Positions 43,931-55,990 of a stretch of 64,000 nt of DNA are shown here, piece after piece. The notes under the pieces were generated by a model, which saw only the letters and a list, made by a program, of their open reading frames with translations, made no database searches and was not told the origin of the DNA. Made by a program: the position numbers and the translations under genes. Source of the stretch: Parapristionchus giblindavisi (taxonomy: Eukaryota > Nematoda > Chromadorea > Rhabditida > Diplogasteridae); assembly GCA_943737045.1 (NCBI GenBank), contig CALSFV010000243.1, positions 575,001-639,000 on the forward strand, written 5' to 3'. The first letter of the stretch is position 1. Each line of letters begins with the position of its first letter.

Positions 43931-46330
43931 ACGTTCAATCAGTCATATCTAATAGAGAACAGAATGTCACTTCCTATGTCCCACGTTCTTCATGTCAATA
44001 GCGTATCCCAAATCTCGTGGGTCCCCTTCTTTAATCAGGACTTCGAAGAATTGAGTTATTATGAGAATAAACTTTTGAACGTTAATTACTATGCGACGGT
44101 TCTCTAGAAGTAAAAAATTAGATTTGCTTAAATCGTTCTACATTTAATAACTAACCTTATATTAAAATATAGGGTGATGTAAACAATAAATTTTGGCAAA
44201 CTTGTGCTTTTTGCAGGTGTGTGACAACGGCAAACGATTGACAACTTTATCGGAGAACTTTGTTGTCATACTTCAAAAAGTAAAACGATTGTAGTCAAAA
44301 GTATGAAATAAATAAATGTGGCAACAGATAGTGACTATTTTGTAGACAGACAAGAAAACTGAGGATGATACATGTCAGAACACTTTAGTTCAGCCTCTGT
44401 AATAGCGAGGCAACAATGAATGGCTAATCACGTTTTCCAACTTATAAAGAGGGCGAGGCGGATGCCAGGCGGGTTTGGTGGGCTGCATTAGAGAGGGTGT
44501 GCGTGCGAGATGGCATCAAATGATTCTCTCTGTCACACTCTCCGCCGCGTCACCAAACCCGTCTGAGGTGCGCCGCTTTGACTAATGAACTATCGTCTCA
44601 TTATTATGAGGATGTGAAAATGCACCAAAAAATGGAATGACTAGAGAAATGTGCTTCTTTCTATTCAGACAATAAAAAATATTCGTTTTGATGTCAATGA
44701 GAAGGCAAGAATCGATTGACATCAAAAAGAAGATTTCTTGTTGTCTGACTAGAAAGAAGCACATTTCTCTGGTCATGACTTGTATCATCCTCATTTTTCT
44801 TGTCTGTCAACAGTTCATTCATTAATTGCAACCACTAATATTTATTAGACACATTGACAACAATCTGTATTAAATTTGATGTCTGACTGCAATTGGGTGC
44901 GATAAAGTTGTCAATCCTTGTCACGCACCTGCAAAAAGCACAAGTTTGCCACAATTTATTGTTTACATCACCCTATATGAAGACAAACAAACCCGTCAAC
45001 GATAGTACACGAAAGCAAAATACGACAGGGACTCATAAGAAAACTCATTTCACGATAATCTTTTATTGAGTATTTGTCATACTGTATGCGCATCTTCTTC
45101 ACGGCTCTATACCCGGCTTCCATGATAAGTGATTTACTTTGTTTTCGAACAGTGTTTACTTAAAATTAAAGGACAAGATGGGGAAAAGATTTCAAAAAGA
45201 AAACGAATCGAGCAAGAATAAATCTATTAATGGGGTCGGGTATAGAGCCGTGAATGAGACGGTGTGATACTGCACCATAAGATTATCGTGAAGTGAGTTT
45301 TCATTTCGTATTTTTCTATCGTGTTCAAATTCCCCTTATTTTTTGTCTTCATATTTTAATATAAAGTTAGTTATTCTTAAAAAAGAGTGGTACAAATGAT
45401 ACATGGGCGGGGTGCATAGAGCTCGATTCCGCAGGAGGCATCCAAACGAAAAATGGTTAATTTTACATTGGGCCTTCACATTTTTCTGAAAATTTTCACC
45501 CATACGTCATTTTTTACAGGGGGCATTCCACGCAATTTTCGAAAAGTCCAAATTTTACTGGGGCACCCCCATGACGGCGCCCATGTATGGTACAAATCGA
45601 TTCCAAGTTCGAATACAAGCAACTTTTACTCCAATCATCTAAAAAAGATGGGAAATTTGAACACGATCGTAAATTACAACAGAAATTCAGAAAAATTCAC
45701 TTCTTATGGTGCAGTATCACACCGTCTCATTCACGGCTCTATACCCGACCCCATTAATAGATTTATTCTTGCTCGATTCGTTTTCTTTTTGAAATCTTTT
45801 CCCCATCTTGTCCTTTAATTTTAAGTAAAAACTGTTCGAAAACAAAGTAAATCACTTATCATGGAAGCCGGGTATAGAGCCGTGAAGAAGATGCGCATAC
45901 AGCATGACAAATACATCTTTAAAGATTATCGTGAAATGAGTTTTTTTATGAGTCCCTGTCGTATTTTGCTTTCGTGTACTATCGTTGACGGGTTTGTTTG
46001 TCTTCATATTTTAATATAAGGTTATTTATTAAATGTAGAACGATTTAAGCAAATTTAATTGTTTACTTCTAGAGAACCGTCGCATAGTAATTAACGTTCA
46101 AAAGTTTATTCTCACAATAACTCAATTCTTCGAAGTCCTGATTAAAAAGTGGTCTAAGCAAAAGTTGCTTGTATTCGCACAAGGAATCGATCGGTACCAC
46201 TCCCGTGTCGATCGGATGCTTGGGAACCGAAATAATTTTTAAAAAAATAACCTTCAGACGCAAAATCAAACTTTCTCATATGCACGGCCGAGGTCGCCTG
46301 ACAGTCTACTATTATATTCCACATCAAACA
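43555..46330. repeat. Nested palindromes
   Basis: At least three inverted pairs: 43560-43650 with 46150-46235 (outer), 44195-44230 with 44930-44990, and 45060-45300 with 45690-45960 (GAATGAGACGGTGTGATACT and its complement). A smaller hairpin lies at 44640-44770. The outer pair encloses the others, suggesting insertion of fold-back elements into one another. No supported gene. Confidence 0.7.
43795..43925 (-). mobile_element. tRNA-derived SINE-like element
   Basis: The minus strand has TGGCTCAGTGGTTAGTAGTC and the B box GGTTCGATTCC; the body matches the A1 element (CCCAGGGAAAGGCGCGAG). Confidence 0.55.
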
Positions 46331-46429
46331 AAAAATATTTATTTTTTGCTATTTCCGCACCCCCCGGTCAGAATGTCAATTCCCTCAGACATGCTCTCAT
46401 AAATAAAATTATCTTAACCGATGAGCTTA

Positions 46430-47130
46430 AGTTGTACAAAAGGAAATTGGTTTGGAGAAGAGTGATATCGGTAGATTAGGAAAATATTTTTAAATACACA
46501 AATAGAGGGGGGGGGAGAACTAAAATATGGGGGAACAACTTTTGGATAAGGCAGAAACAATCCGGCAGCTGATAGAATTATAGTTTGATCATCACTAAAC
46601 AATGACAACGCCAAATAAAGCTAGCAAAAATAGCAGACTGGAAGAGAAGCCGAGCCCACGTGGCAACGAATGCTATGCAACCGAAGAACCACTGAGCCGT
46701 GAAAGCGATGTAAACACATGAGTTTGTCTGGCTAAACTAAACAACTTGAAACATTTTTCATTACATTTTTCATGCATTTGACATATTAATTGGTTTTACA
46801 TACCACAGGCCAGCTATAATGGGGACCAGTTGTTAGATCTGATTTATAGTAATAGGAAAAAGCACTCGCTGGCGCGACTTTTTGAATTTGAAGGATAAAT
46901 ATATAGAAAAATGCAAACGGGAATCGAACCCGCATGGCGCGGTTAGAAGCGCTGACTAGTAACCACTGAGCTACACAGAGAAAACTCTCCCCTTTTGCAC
47001 ACTCTCTCGTCCCTTTTTCTTTTCTTTTTCTAACCTTTGATGAAGGAAAGTGAGGACTATTTAATTGACTAGATTCTCTATCTCTATTCATACTCTCTCT
47101 TATGGCGGGAAAACGATCGGATCGATCAGT
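46430..47130. repeat. Array sub-repeat fragment
   Basis: Matches A1 from about 30280 onward (GGAGAAGAGTGATATCGGTA, AACCACTGAGCCGTGAAAGC) and contains a SINE-like sequence at 46865-46985. Confidence 0.65.
46865..46985 (-). mobile_element. tRNA-derived SINE-like element
   Basis: The minus-strand head has TGTAGCTCAGTGGTTACTAG and GGTTCGATTCC, and the body runs into ATATATTTATCCTTC and AAAAAGTCGCGCC. Confidence 0.6.
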
Positions 47131-47274
47131 AGCCGTATGCAAGAACAACGGGAAAACCGTTTTCCGGGAAAATGTGACGTCATTAGCGTAGGCGGAGGAT
47201 TTTTGGAAAACGCCTTCGCCTACGCTAATGACGTCACATTTTCCCGGAAAACGGTTCTTGCATACGGCCACAGG
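47131..47274. mobile_element. TGACGTCA palindromic MITE, best copy
   Basis: AGCCGTATGCAAGAAC...GTTCTTGCATACGGCC termini; both arms keep GTGACGTCA. Close relative of 27971-28096. Confidence 0.75.
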
Positions 47275-47479
47275 TGAAAGAAAGAAATGAGGAGAGAACA
47301 CACTCACTAAAAGGGAGACAGACCAAATTGCGTTCTTTCAGCCTTGCTCCAACGATGGAGCGTATTCACACACAGATGGCCAACTTGCCCAAATATGGGT
47401 AATAGATTTGCCAACTTTCACTACTTGTGTACACGATTTTCCCACATTCGGGCAAATGCTAGCCCAAAAAACCATCGAT

Positions 47480-48640
47480 TCACCTACAGTAGCGGCCAAA
47501 AGTATTCGGACGAAACTTTGAAATGTCATAACTTTTGACTCAGATGAGCAATCGGGCTCATCTTTTGACATGATACTATAGTACTTGCGTGCATCATATA
47601 CTACTCCCATTGTTATGATTCGTAGTCGTATTATTGTGTGGCGATCCTCGAACCTCTCTGTACTTACTCAGCAGAAATTATTTCCTCGGCTGGATTTTTC
47701 TGAGGCTTGTTGTTAACAGTGTTTGAACAACATTTACTGCAGAGTATCGTACATCGAAGAATTGTTGGATCATGATTCGTTTGAACCATTCTGAATGGTT
47801 CTAGCGAATCAAAGGTGATTATGACCGAATAAGCCATTTTTGTTCTTATTCTTTCTTTTAATAGTTTTTATTTCACTCTAATCTAGTTAGTCCGCGAGAA
47901 TCATGCCAAAATATTGCGTTTTCGCAAACTTAAGTTAAAACACAGTTCAAAGGAAACGCAGAGCCGAAGGCCAAACCGGGAAATAGTCCGAAATAGTACA
48001 TCCGAATTTGAAATCTTCGGAACGATTTATTCATTTATCGAATCACCATGATTTTATGAAAACGCTTTGTTTTATCATGATTCACGTGGACTAACTAGAT
48101 TAGAGTGAAATAAAAACAGTGAAAAGAAAGAATAAGAACAAAAATTGCTCATTCGGTCATAATCGCCTTTGATTCGCTAGAACCATTCAGAATGGTTCAA
48201 ACGAATCATGATCCAATAATTTTTCGATGTACGATAGAATCCGCTATGCAATCTATTCGAGCTAATTCATTCCTGTGAGAAAATCGAAATTTCCAACACC
48301 ACTGAAATTGGGCCAAAACGTCATAACTCTGTGTTCAGTGAAGCTGTAGGCTACAAACTAGGTAGAGATAATTGCCCATGAGTGATACAAAACCTGGCCG
48401 AGTATGAGCCCGATTTGTTGAATTTTGAGAAATTTCGAAAATTTATTTTTCTCATTTTTCGAGGTACAGTAAGTACCTGTTACGGTTAATATCCATTCTG
48501 TTTAACAGCAATATGTCTTCTATACATAGTAGACGGCAGTGTACTATTGTTTCATGAAATATCGAGTTCTTCGAGAGAAGTTATAGTTGGAGAAATGAGG
48601 TCGAAAATTGTTTGGACACGAATTTTTCAGACCGTCAAAA
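47480..48640. mobile_element. Tc1/mariner-like fold-back remnant
   Basis: The left end CTACAGTAGCGGCCAAAAG has the look of a Tc1/mariner terminus. 47760-47905 and 48075-48235 are inverted repeats (CTAACTAGATTAGAGTGAAA). The left and right thirds match 6030-6140 and 6265-6560 in the 5795-7302 element. No transposase frame survives. Confidence 0.6.
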
Positions 48641-48983
48641 AAATTTAAATGATTTTTTGGCTAACTAAAAGAGCATCGATAGCCATTACACTGTTGGGTT
48701 AATCTTCCGTCTTCATAATAATTGTCGTGGCAAGGTCTGAGCCTAATCGGGCATATTCTGAGAATTTCGAAAATAATTTGGTCACTAATTATAATTTGGT
48801 CTTTTAATCACTTTTTCTTAAAACACTCCTAATGTTCTTTCTCTACGAGAAAGTATTGCCAATGCAGGAGAGAAATTAGCTTGGGATGGATTTTAAAAAC
48901 AATACAACCTGCTTTCTTTTGCGGCATTCACATGCTATCATAATCAATTAGTGGTCTATTGATTTGTTTTATTCGTCGAAGTG
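48641..48983. other. Junction DNA before B1
   Basis: 48815-48983 matches 32120-32300 of A1 (GAAAGTATTGCCAATGC, CATTCACATGCTATCATAAT) and includes a decayed CAGAGCGG-type MITE. Confidence 0.5.
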
Positions 48984-51369
48984 ATTAAATATTGAAAATC
49001 ATTGAAGGTAATTTTTTTTAAATCGATCGCAAACAATCCCTACTCGAGCAAATCTCCAATCTCTATGTATTGTTTTGCTTATAAGAATCACTCACATTGA
49101 CTATTCACGTAAAACAGATATACGCACAATTAGTTTTATATATTTTTTATTCGACTGAAGACATAATGATGATGGATAAAAACAGTAAATGAAAAGTTTT
49201 CGATCATTGTTTACCATAAGAAGAATACAAATTAATTAGGAAAAATTAATTAATAAATTAAATAAGATTGTAGAAGATTCTCCTTTAACTTTCTCCGATT
49301 CTCCGTTGGGAGTTTATAATCTGAATATTGATATTTTCCTCATTCTCCTCGTTTACGTCAATGTTCGATTTGTTCTCGAGTACTGAAGAAGACCATTAAA
49401 AGAGACAATATTAATATTGTTTTTATACAGTCCCGCACGTTCGCGCTCCCTAAACGCGGCCCCCCGCGGCCCGCGGGGGGCCGCATCATGCCGCATCGAT
49501 GAATAAATTTTTTTCAAACATTTCATTGGTTGCGATCGTTGCATCATCATGTCCGCACCCTTATTTGATGATGCAACGATCACAAACAACGAATTGTTTA
49601 AAAAAATTATTCATCGATGCGGCATGATGCGGGTATACTACTCCCATTGTTATGATTCGCCGCGGGGGCCGCAACCTGCCGCGTTTAGGGAGGGCGAACG
49701 TGCGACGCTGTCCACATTCAACCAAAAATTTTCGTTTCTGCGGTGATATTAATATTATCTGATGATACAACGATCACAACCAATGAGATGTTTGAAAAAC
49801 ATTATTCACCGATGCGGCATGATGCCCCCCCCCCCCCCCCGGGACGTTTATGGAGCGCGAACGTGCGGGACTGTAATTATGGAGTTTGATAACTCTGTAA
49901 TAAGAATGGTCACTTTTATTCTATTTACTTATTTCATTAACTTGTTTTTTTAATCACTAACAAGTTATTTTACCATTAGAATAGCTGAAAGAATGAGTAG
50001 AGCGTCAGACGAATTTAATGTTCTTTCCTTAAAAAATGGAATTTTAATAGTCAGAATTGCTAAATTGTTAATTGGTGATAAAAAATTCAGAACAAAAAAT
50101 AATTGTCTTACCATTATATGTTCACTGGGTAGGACATGCATGTTGTGTATTCGATATCATCGGTTCATCAGCAGTTGTTGTCATGCATCTCCTCCGCCAC
50201 AGTCGCCTTATCTCAGAAGAACGATGTGATGTTTGGTTGTGTTGGCTGCAAGTTAAAAGAGCTATTTAAATAGCTTGCGTTTTTTCACCTATTTGGCCGA
50301 ATGAGGTGAGAATTGCTTCATTAGTAACCTGGGGCATTTCCTTAAAAATAAAAATAAAATCGAATAAACAGTTCAAGGTAATTTGCTATGAATAAAACAG
50401 TTGTCAAAATAATTAATGAAATGAACTAGTAAGATGCCCCCCCCCTATGATGAGAATATTCTGTAAGTAGACAAGACTATTAACGTTTTCAAAAGAGATT
50501 TGAACGGATTCGATACATTTTTAGAAGACGACCATATGGAGTTGTATACTTTACCAAAGAAAAAAGAATTATATGTATATGCAAGACAAATAAAATTACC
50601 TTAAAAGTCCTTATTGATCTTTTTAAATGTTGAGTGAGTTCCTTTTTCATAGATGAAAGCTATCACGCAGATTGGAAGGCGATATAGGCGCCTGCAATTA
50701 GGACTTCTTAACCGATGAGCTGATGTTGGAAAAAAAGGAAAATTGGATTGGAGAAGAGTGACATCGGCAGATTAGGAAAATATTTTTTTAAATACACAAA
50801 TGGAGGGGGAAGAACTAAAATAGGGTGGGAAGAACTTTTGGATATGGCAGAAACAATCCGGCAGCTGATAGAATTAGTGTGACTATCTCTGAACAATGAC
50901 AAAACCAAAGAAAGCGAGCAAAAATCGAGTGGAGGAAGGAGAATCCGAATCCACGTTTCAGAGATTGCTATGCAACAGAAGAACCACTGAGCCATAAAGG
51001 CGATGTGTCCATAGGAGTACATATGTATGGCATTTGATGTCTGTGGTTCTAACATTCATCGTTATCATTGATCATCATACCAATCATCTTGAAACATTTT
51101 TCATTACGTCTTTCATGCATTTGACATTACCATATTAATTTTACATACTACAAGCCAGCTATAATGGGGACCAGTTGTTAGATCCGATATACAGAATTAG
51201 GAAAAAATAATCGCAGCCAGAGTGTGCCTGCTCGCGCAGTTCGAAAATTAATTTAGGGTGAACACCATTTTTTAGCTCGGGGTCTTCATTTAAGTTAATA
51301 ATTACCAGAATGTATAAATATAATATCATTGTGTTATTTACATTATTATGTTATTTACATAGCAAGTTT
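48984..51369. repeat. B segment, first copy (B1)
   Basis: Collinear with 61400-63934 and nearly identical over long stretches. Contains a TA-flanked element at 49428-49873. The shared 115-codon minus-strand frame near 50708 is preserved only because the copies are almost identical. No gene. Confidence 0.85.
49428..49873. mobile_element. TA-flanked GC-ended element, B1
   Basis: Termini CAGTCCCGCACGTTCGCGC and complement, preceded and followed by TA. Internal repeats of GATGATGCAACGATCAC and GATGCGGCATGATGC in both orientations, plus a run of C near 49826-49840. Confidence 0.75.
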
Positions 51370-51374
51370 CATCA

Positions 51375-51448
51375 GAAAGGAGACATTAGGAACTCAAAGA
51401 GTGAAAATTAGATCAAAAATCCAGAAAATCAAGAAAGACCTTGCATAG
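51375..51448 (+). pseudogene. Kinase last-exon copy, array unit 2
   Basis: After CATCAG the sequence matches K2 exon 11 in the same frame, with one codon deleted, ending KKDLA and TAG. The exon is open but stands alone: no upstream kinase exon was found in B1. Confidence 0.75.
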
Positions 51449-53055
51449 TAACAGGGTGTGTGGCACTTTTTCTCATAACTACATTCAAATGGAGATATAA
51501 CGTCCACACTTATCAATAAAAGTTCCCTGTATCTCGATCGCATCTGCATGAATACGGACAAATCGTTCGCAAAATATCTATTCCTGCTCAATTTCAATCT
51601 CTCTGTGTTGTTTTGCTTATGAAAATCACTTACTCATTCACTCTCGACTATTGACGTAAAACAGATATAAGCACAATTTGTTTTATATATTTTTATTCAA
51701 TTAAAGGCATAACGAAGTTGGGCAAAACAGTAAATGATAAGTTTGTGGTCATAGACAATTATGGGACGAATATAAATAATTTAGAATATTGAATAAAGAT
51801 TTTTTCTCTAGAGAATATGAGAAGAAATAAATAATAAGCAATTGTGTTTTCCTTATCATTGTCGTAGTCGGCAATAGTTGTCCATTCTTCCCGATCACCC
51901 AGAAGAATGATGTTATTAGAGTTTGATTACTCTATAATAAGAAAGATGAGCTGTTTTATCATTATTAATATAATTCATTTACCAGTCCAATATTCCTAGG
52001 ATTGACGAAGTGGTCCTTCCTATAAAAGCAAGTTCAATAGTGAGAAGTGCTTAATTGTTAAATGAAGATAATAAATTAACAAAAAAAAAGAATAATAATT
52101 GTCTTACCCTTACACTGTGGACGACGAGCATGTTGTTGTTGAGAGTTTATTACAATGGTCTTCATTAGAGATCCGCAATCGTGCAGTCGCGCAAAATCAT
52201 CATTTTAACGTCGAACATTGGTCGACCGGTCGTGCAATTGCACGAATGCGGATCTCTAGTCTTCATATTCAAAGTATTAGACGCCTGAAGGGAATTGATT
52301 TTTAAAAATATCCTTTTCATGACCTTGACTTCATGAATATTTATGATTGTTTTAAAGAAAAGTATGAAATGATGATCAGAGAATCAGAAAAGAGGAATCC
52401 AACTTCATTGTGTGCTGAGGTGATAGTTTCAATATCTGGCTGGTTTTGTGCATATGTAGCTTGGAGTTATTCCTATAATTTATAAATCAGAATAATAATT
52501 CAAGTTAATTTGTTATTAATAAATAAGATAGTAAGCGAAATAGTAAATTTTTCGTGACTTTTGAATAGCGCAACTCATTTGAAATCTCTCTCTCTCTCTC
52601 TGATCACTTCTCTAAACTCTTATACTATCTCACGCTATATCTCCAAGCACAGTTTGATCATAGGCAATGGCCACTGGTCCTTCAGACCAGGATAGGCTCA
52701 GCCAATAGATTGGAGGCGCTAACACTGCGACTTATTATCAGCGGTACAGCGTAACCGTGCGCTCAAGGCGATTTCTGTTTGGCACAAATGTACAAAGGAA
52801 AAAATTACATATTCATAGAAAGTAAAATTACCTTTAAAGTGCTTAATTCCTTGTACACTTAATTTTTTTTTGTAGATCAAAGCTATCACGAATATTGTAA
52901 GGCGATATAGGCGCCTGAAATTATGAAATCTTAACTGTTCAACTTTTGTTGCAAAAAAGTGGAAACTGGGTTTTAGAAAAATTAAATCGCTAAAGTAAGA
53001 ATATAATTTCTTAAAGACTTGAAAAAGAAAAGACAAGAGTGAAAAGAAAAAAAGC
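51449..53055. repeat. Kinase 3' flank, second copy
   Basis: Homologous to 25849-28186, lacking the TAA-flanked MITE and other insertions of that copy but with its own 93-bp hairpin at 52166-52258. No gene. Confidence 0.75.
52166..52258. mobile_element. 93-bp hAT-like MITE
   Basis: TAGAGATCCGCAATCGTGCA and near complement form the ends; 8-bp duplications GTCTTCAT at 52158-52165 and 52259-52266. The related site near 26627 is empty. 8-bp duplications and TAGAG-type ends fit hAT elements. Confidence 0.8.
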
Positions 53056-53717
53056 GATCGGTTAAAACAGTCTAGAGAAAGAAAGAAATGGCGAGAGATC
53101 ACTCACTACGAGAGAGACAGACGACTGGCCTTCAACCAACAATGGTGCGTATTTTCCCTTCACTGTTCAGTTGGATATTAGTGGCAGTTGCTAGGAGAGG
53201 AGGAAGAAGAGAAGAGCTAGTGGGATGACTTTCATTCAAATCTAACGAAAAGAACAGAAAAAAAAGCGAAAGCGCGGCAGTGAAATATATTGTGTGATTT
53301 TAACTTCTTAAACGACTATACAGTATCCACAGAGCAGCTACCTACAGTAATACCAAATCAGGATCAAGAACTTTCTTCTCGGGAGCAACCTCGTCGAACC
53401 TTCGGACTCCAGAGCCATTATCATCTCAATTATGACGCTACCATTACGCTCTGGCCCCGCTTTGTAAGCAAGATGACGAATGGATATAGAAAGTATCGAG
53501 AAGCTAGCAAACAAGTACATGATCTAAGTGGTCACTCGCATTAAAATATTATTAATATTTGCCCAGTCGACATATCAAAGATCACTCTGATGCATCTCGT
53601 CACACCTTTACTTTCCTTTAATTCGTCGTCATTATTGAAAACTCCCAGAATGAGTAAAGTTTGTTGTGTTGTTTTATTTTTCAGCTTTATGTAAAAACTG
53701 TAATAATACAAAATATT

Positions 53718-53760
53718 AGCCTTGTACGGGGCTCGAACCCGGGACATTCAGATTAAAAGT
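53718..53760 (-). pseudogene. tRNA-Lys 3'-half fragment, A2
   Basis: Corresponds to the full tRNA of A1 at its left and to the half copy at 29121 at its right, consistent with a 154-bp deletion between the two repeats. It lacks the 5' half and cannot fold. Confidence 0.8.
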
Positions 53761-55309
53761 ATCTCGTATGAAACTGTATGAATACCGGACAAAAAACTCG
53801 AGCAAATTCAATCTCGGTGTGTTGTTTTGCGTGTTTTATATAATTTTTATTCGAGCAAAGCAATTACGATGGTGGGTAAAAACAGTAAATGATAAGTTTT
53901 AGATAATTAACTACCATAGGAAGAATGTAAAAGAATTAGAATAAAGATTGAAGATGAATCTCCCTTCTCTTTCTTCGATTCTCCGAAGGGAGTTTATATC
54001 CTAAATCCTGATATTTTCCTTATTGTCCTCGTTGAGGTAATGTGCGTCTTGTTCTCGATTACCCCGGATAAGAAGCTAAAAGAGACATTGTTAATGTTGT
54101 TATTAGTAGTATTATTATGAGTTTGATAACTCTGTAATATCATTATGATATTTATTTATTTTATTAAGTTATTTTCAAAATCATTATCAAGTCATTTTTT
54201 TACCATTATCATATCATTAGGAAAGGCTCAGACGAAGTTAATGTTCGTTCCTTAAAAAAATGGGAGTTTAACAGTGAGAATTGCTAAATTGTTAATTGAT
54301 CATAAAAAATTAAGAGAAAAAGAATAATAACTGTCTTACCACTCACTATACACTGGGGATCGCGGTTGTACCTGAAGACTTTGCACTGCTTCTCCTCCTC
54401 CGCAGTCACCTTATCTCGCAATACCTTTGTTTGCTGTAGTTGTTTATGGTTGTCTATGCTGCAAGTTAAAAGAGTTATTAGAAAGGATGGAGTAGTTATT
54501 ATCATTCCATACTGCTTCATTAGCTTGCTTGCTTCTGGGTCTGCTTGTGGTCTTTCCTTAAATGAAATGATCTAGTAAGATAAACGCCTCTTCCTAAAGG
54601 ACGATGCGAACATTCCGTAAATAGAATATTAACGTTTTCAAAAGATATTTGAACGAATGTGAAACTTCTGAAGAAGATGACCATATGGAATCTACATACT
54701 TTACCAAGGAAAAAATGAATTATATGTATACACATGACAAATAAAATTACCTTAAAAGTCCGTATTGATCGTTTTAAATGTTGGGTGAGTTCATTTTTCA
54801 TAGATCAAAGCTATCACGCGGATTGGAAGGCGATATAGGCGCCTGAAATTAGGACATCTTAAACGAGGAGCATTTGTTGCAAAAAAAAAGAAAATTGGAT
54901 TGGAGAAGAGTGATATCGGTAGATAAGGAGAATATTTTTAAATACACAAATAGAGGGGGGGGGGGGGAGAACTTTTGGATAAGGCAGAAACAATTCGACA
55001 GCTGATAGAATTAGTGTGACTATCTCTGAACAATGACAGCACCAAAGAAAGCTAGCAAAAATCGAGTGGAGGAAAGAGAAGCCGAATCCACGTGGCAACG
55101 ACTGCTATGCAACAGAAGAACCACTGAGCCGTGAAAGCGATCTAACACCAGGAGTTTGTCTGGCTCTACTAAACAACTTGAAACATTTTCATTATTGACA
55201 GTATAAAATACACTTGTCTATTTGGTACGAAAGTAGCCAACCACAGAATATAAAAACACATTTCTCCAAAATTCTAGATGTCGAGAGCGCTCTAATCCGG
55301 TTCATTGAT

Positions 55310-55457
55310 ACTGCCAGGGAAAGGCGCGAGTTTTTTGAAGAATAAATATATAGAAAGAAAAAATGAAGAATAAATATATAGAAAATTGTAAACGGGAATC
55401 GAACCCGCGTGGCGCGGTTGCAATCGCTGACTACTAACCACTGAGCTACATAGAGAA
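55310..55457 (-). mobile_element. tRNA-derived SINE-like element, A2
   Basis: Duplicate of the A1 element with the same A and B boxes; the body is slightly shorter. Confidence 0.6.
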
Positions 55458-55990
55458 AACTCTCTCCTTTTGCACACTCTCTCGTAACTTTTCTTTTCTT
55501 TTCCTAACTTTTGAACTCATTATAGCAAGAAGAAAGAACACGAACACTCTGAAATAATGAAATAGAGTGATGACTAGTCAATTGACATTATTCTCTATTC
55601 ATTCTCCCTCGTATGACGTGAAAAACGATCGGATAGAGCGATCTAGGGAAAAAAAGCAGAAATGGCCAGAGAGCAGATACTACGAGAGAGACTGACGACG
55701 ATGCGTTATATATAATATATTATATATAATATATAATATATAATATAATATAGTTATAGTATATACAATATATTGGCCTTGATCCAATGATGTTGCGCAT
55801 TTCACCCTTATAGTCTGCCTCATAGTCCTCATAGTGCATATGAGTGACAGCTTTAAGGAGATGGCGAAGAAGAGAAAAGACTGTGGGGTGTCATAAATCT
55901 AACGAAAAGATCAGAAAAAAGGGGAAGGGAAGCGGTGAAAATGTATTGAGTGCATTTAGCTTCTTTTGCTACCTTTTTAAGGCATGCATA

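Noticed and set aside
46786..47307. 173-aa minus-strand frame
   Set aside because: Runs through a SINE-like element and a palindromic MITE; its residues are translations of those repeats.
50708..51055. 115-aa minus-strand frame repeated at 63269-63616
   Set aside because: Preserved only because B1 and B2 are nearly identical; no signal, domain or splice support.
53290..53544. 84-aa plus-strand frame, partly shared with 28474-28676 in A1
   Set aside because: The A1 copy has a one-base deletion that shifts the frame near its start, and neither copy has a convincing upstream exon; it could still be a remnant but is not supported as a gene.
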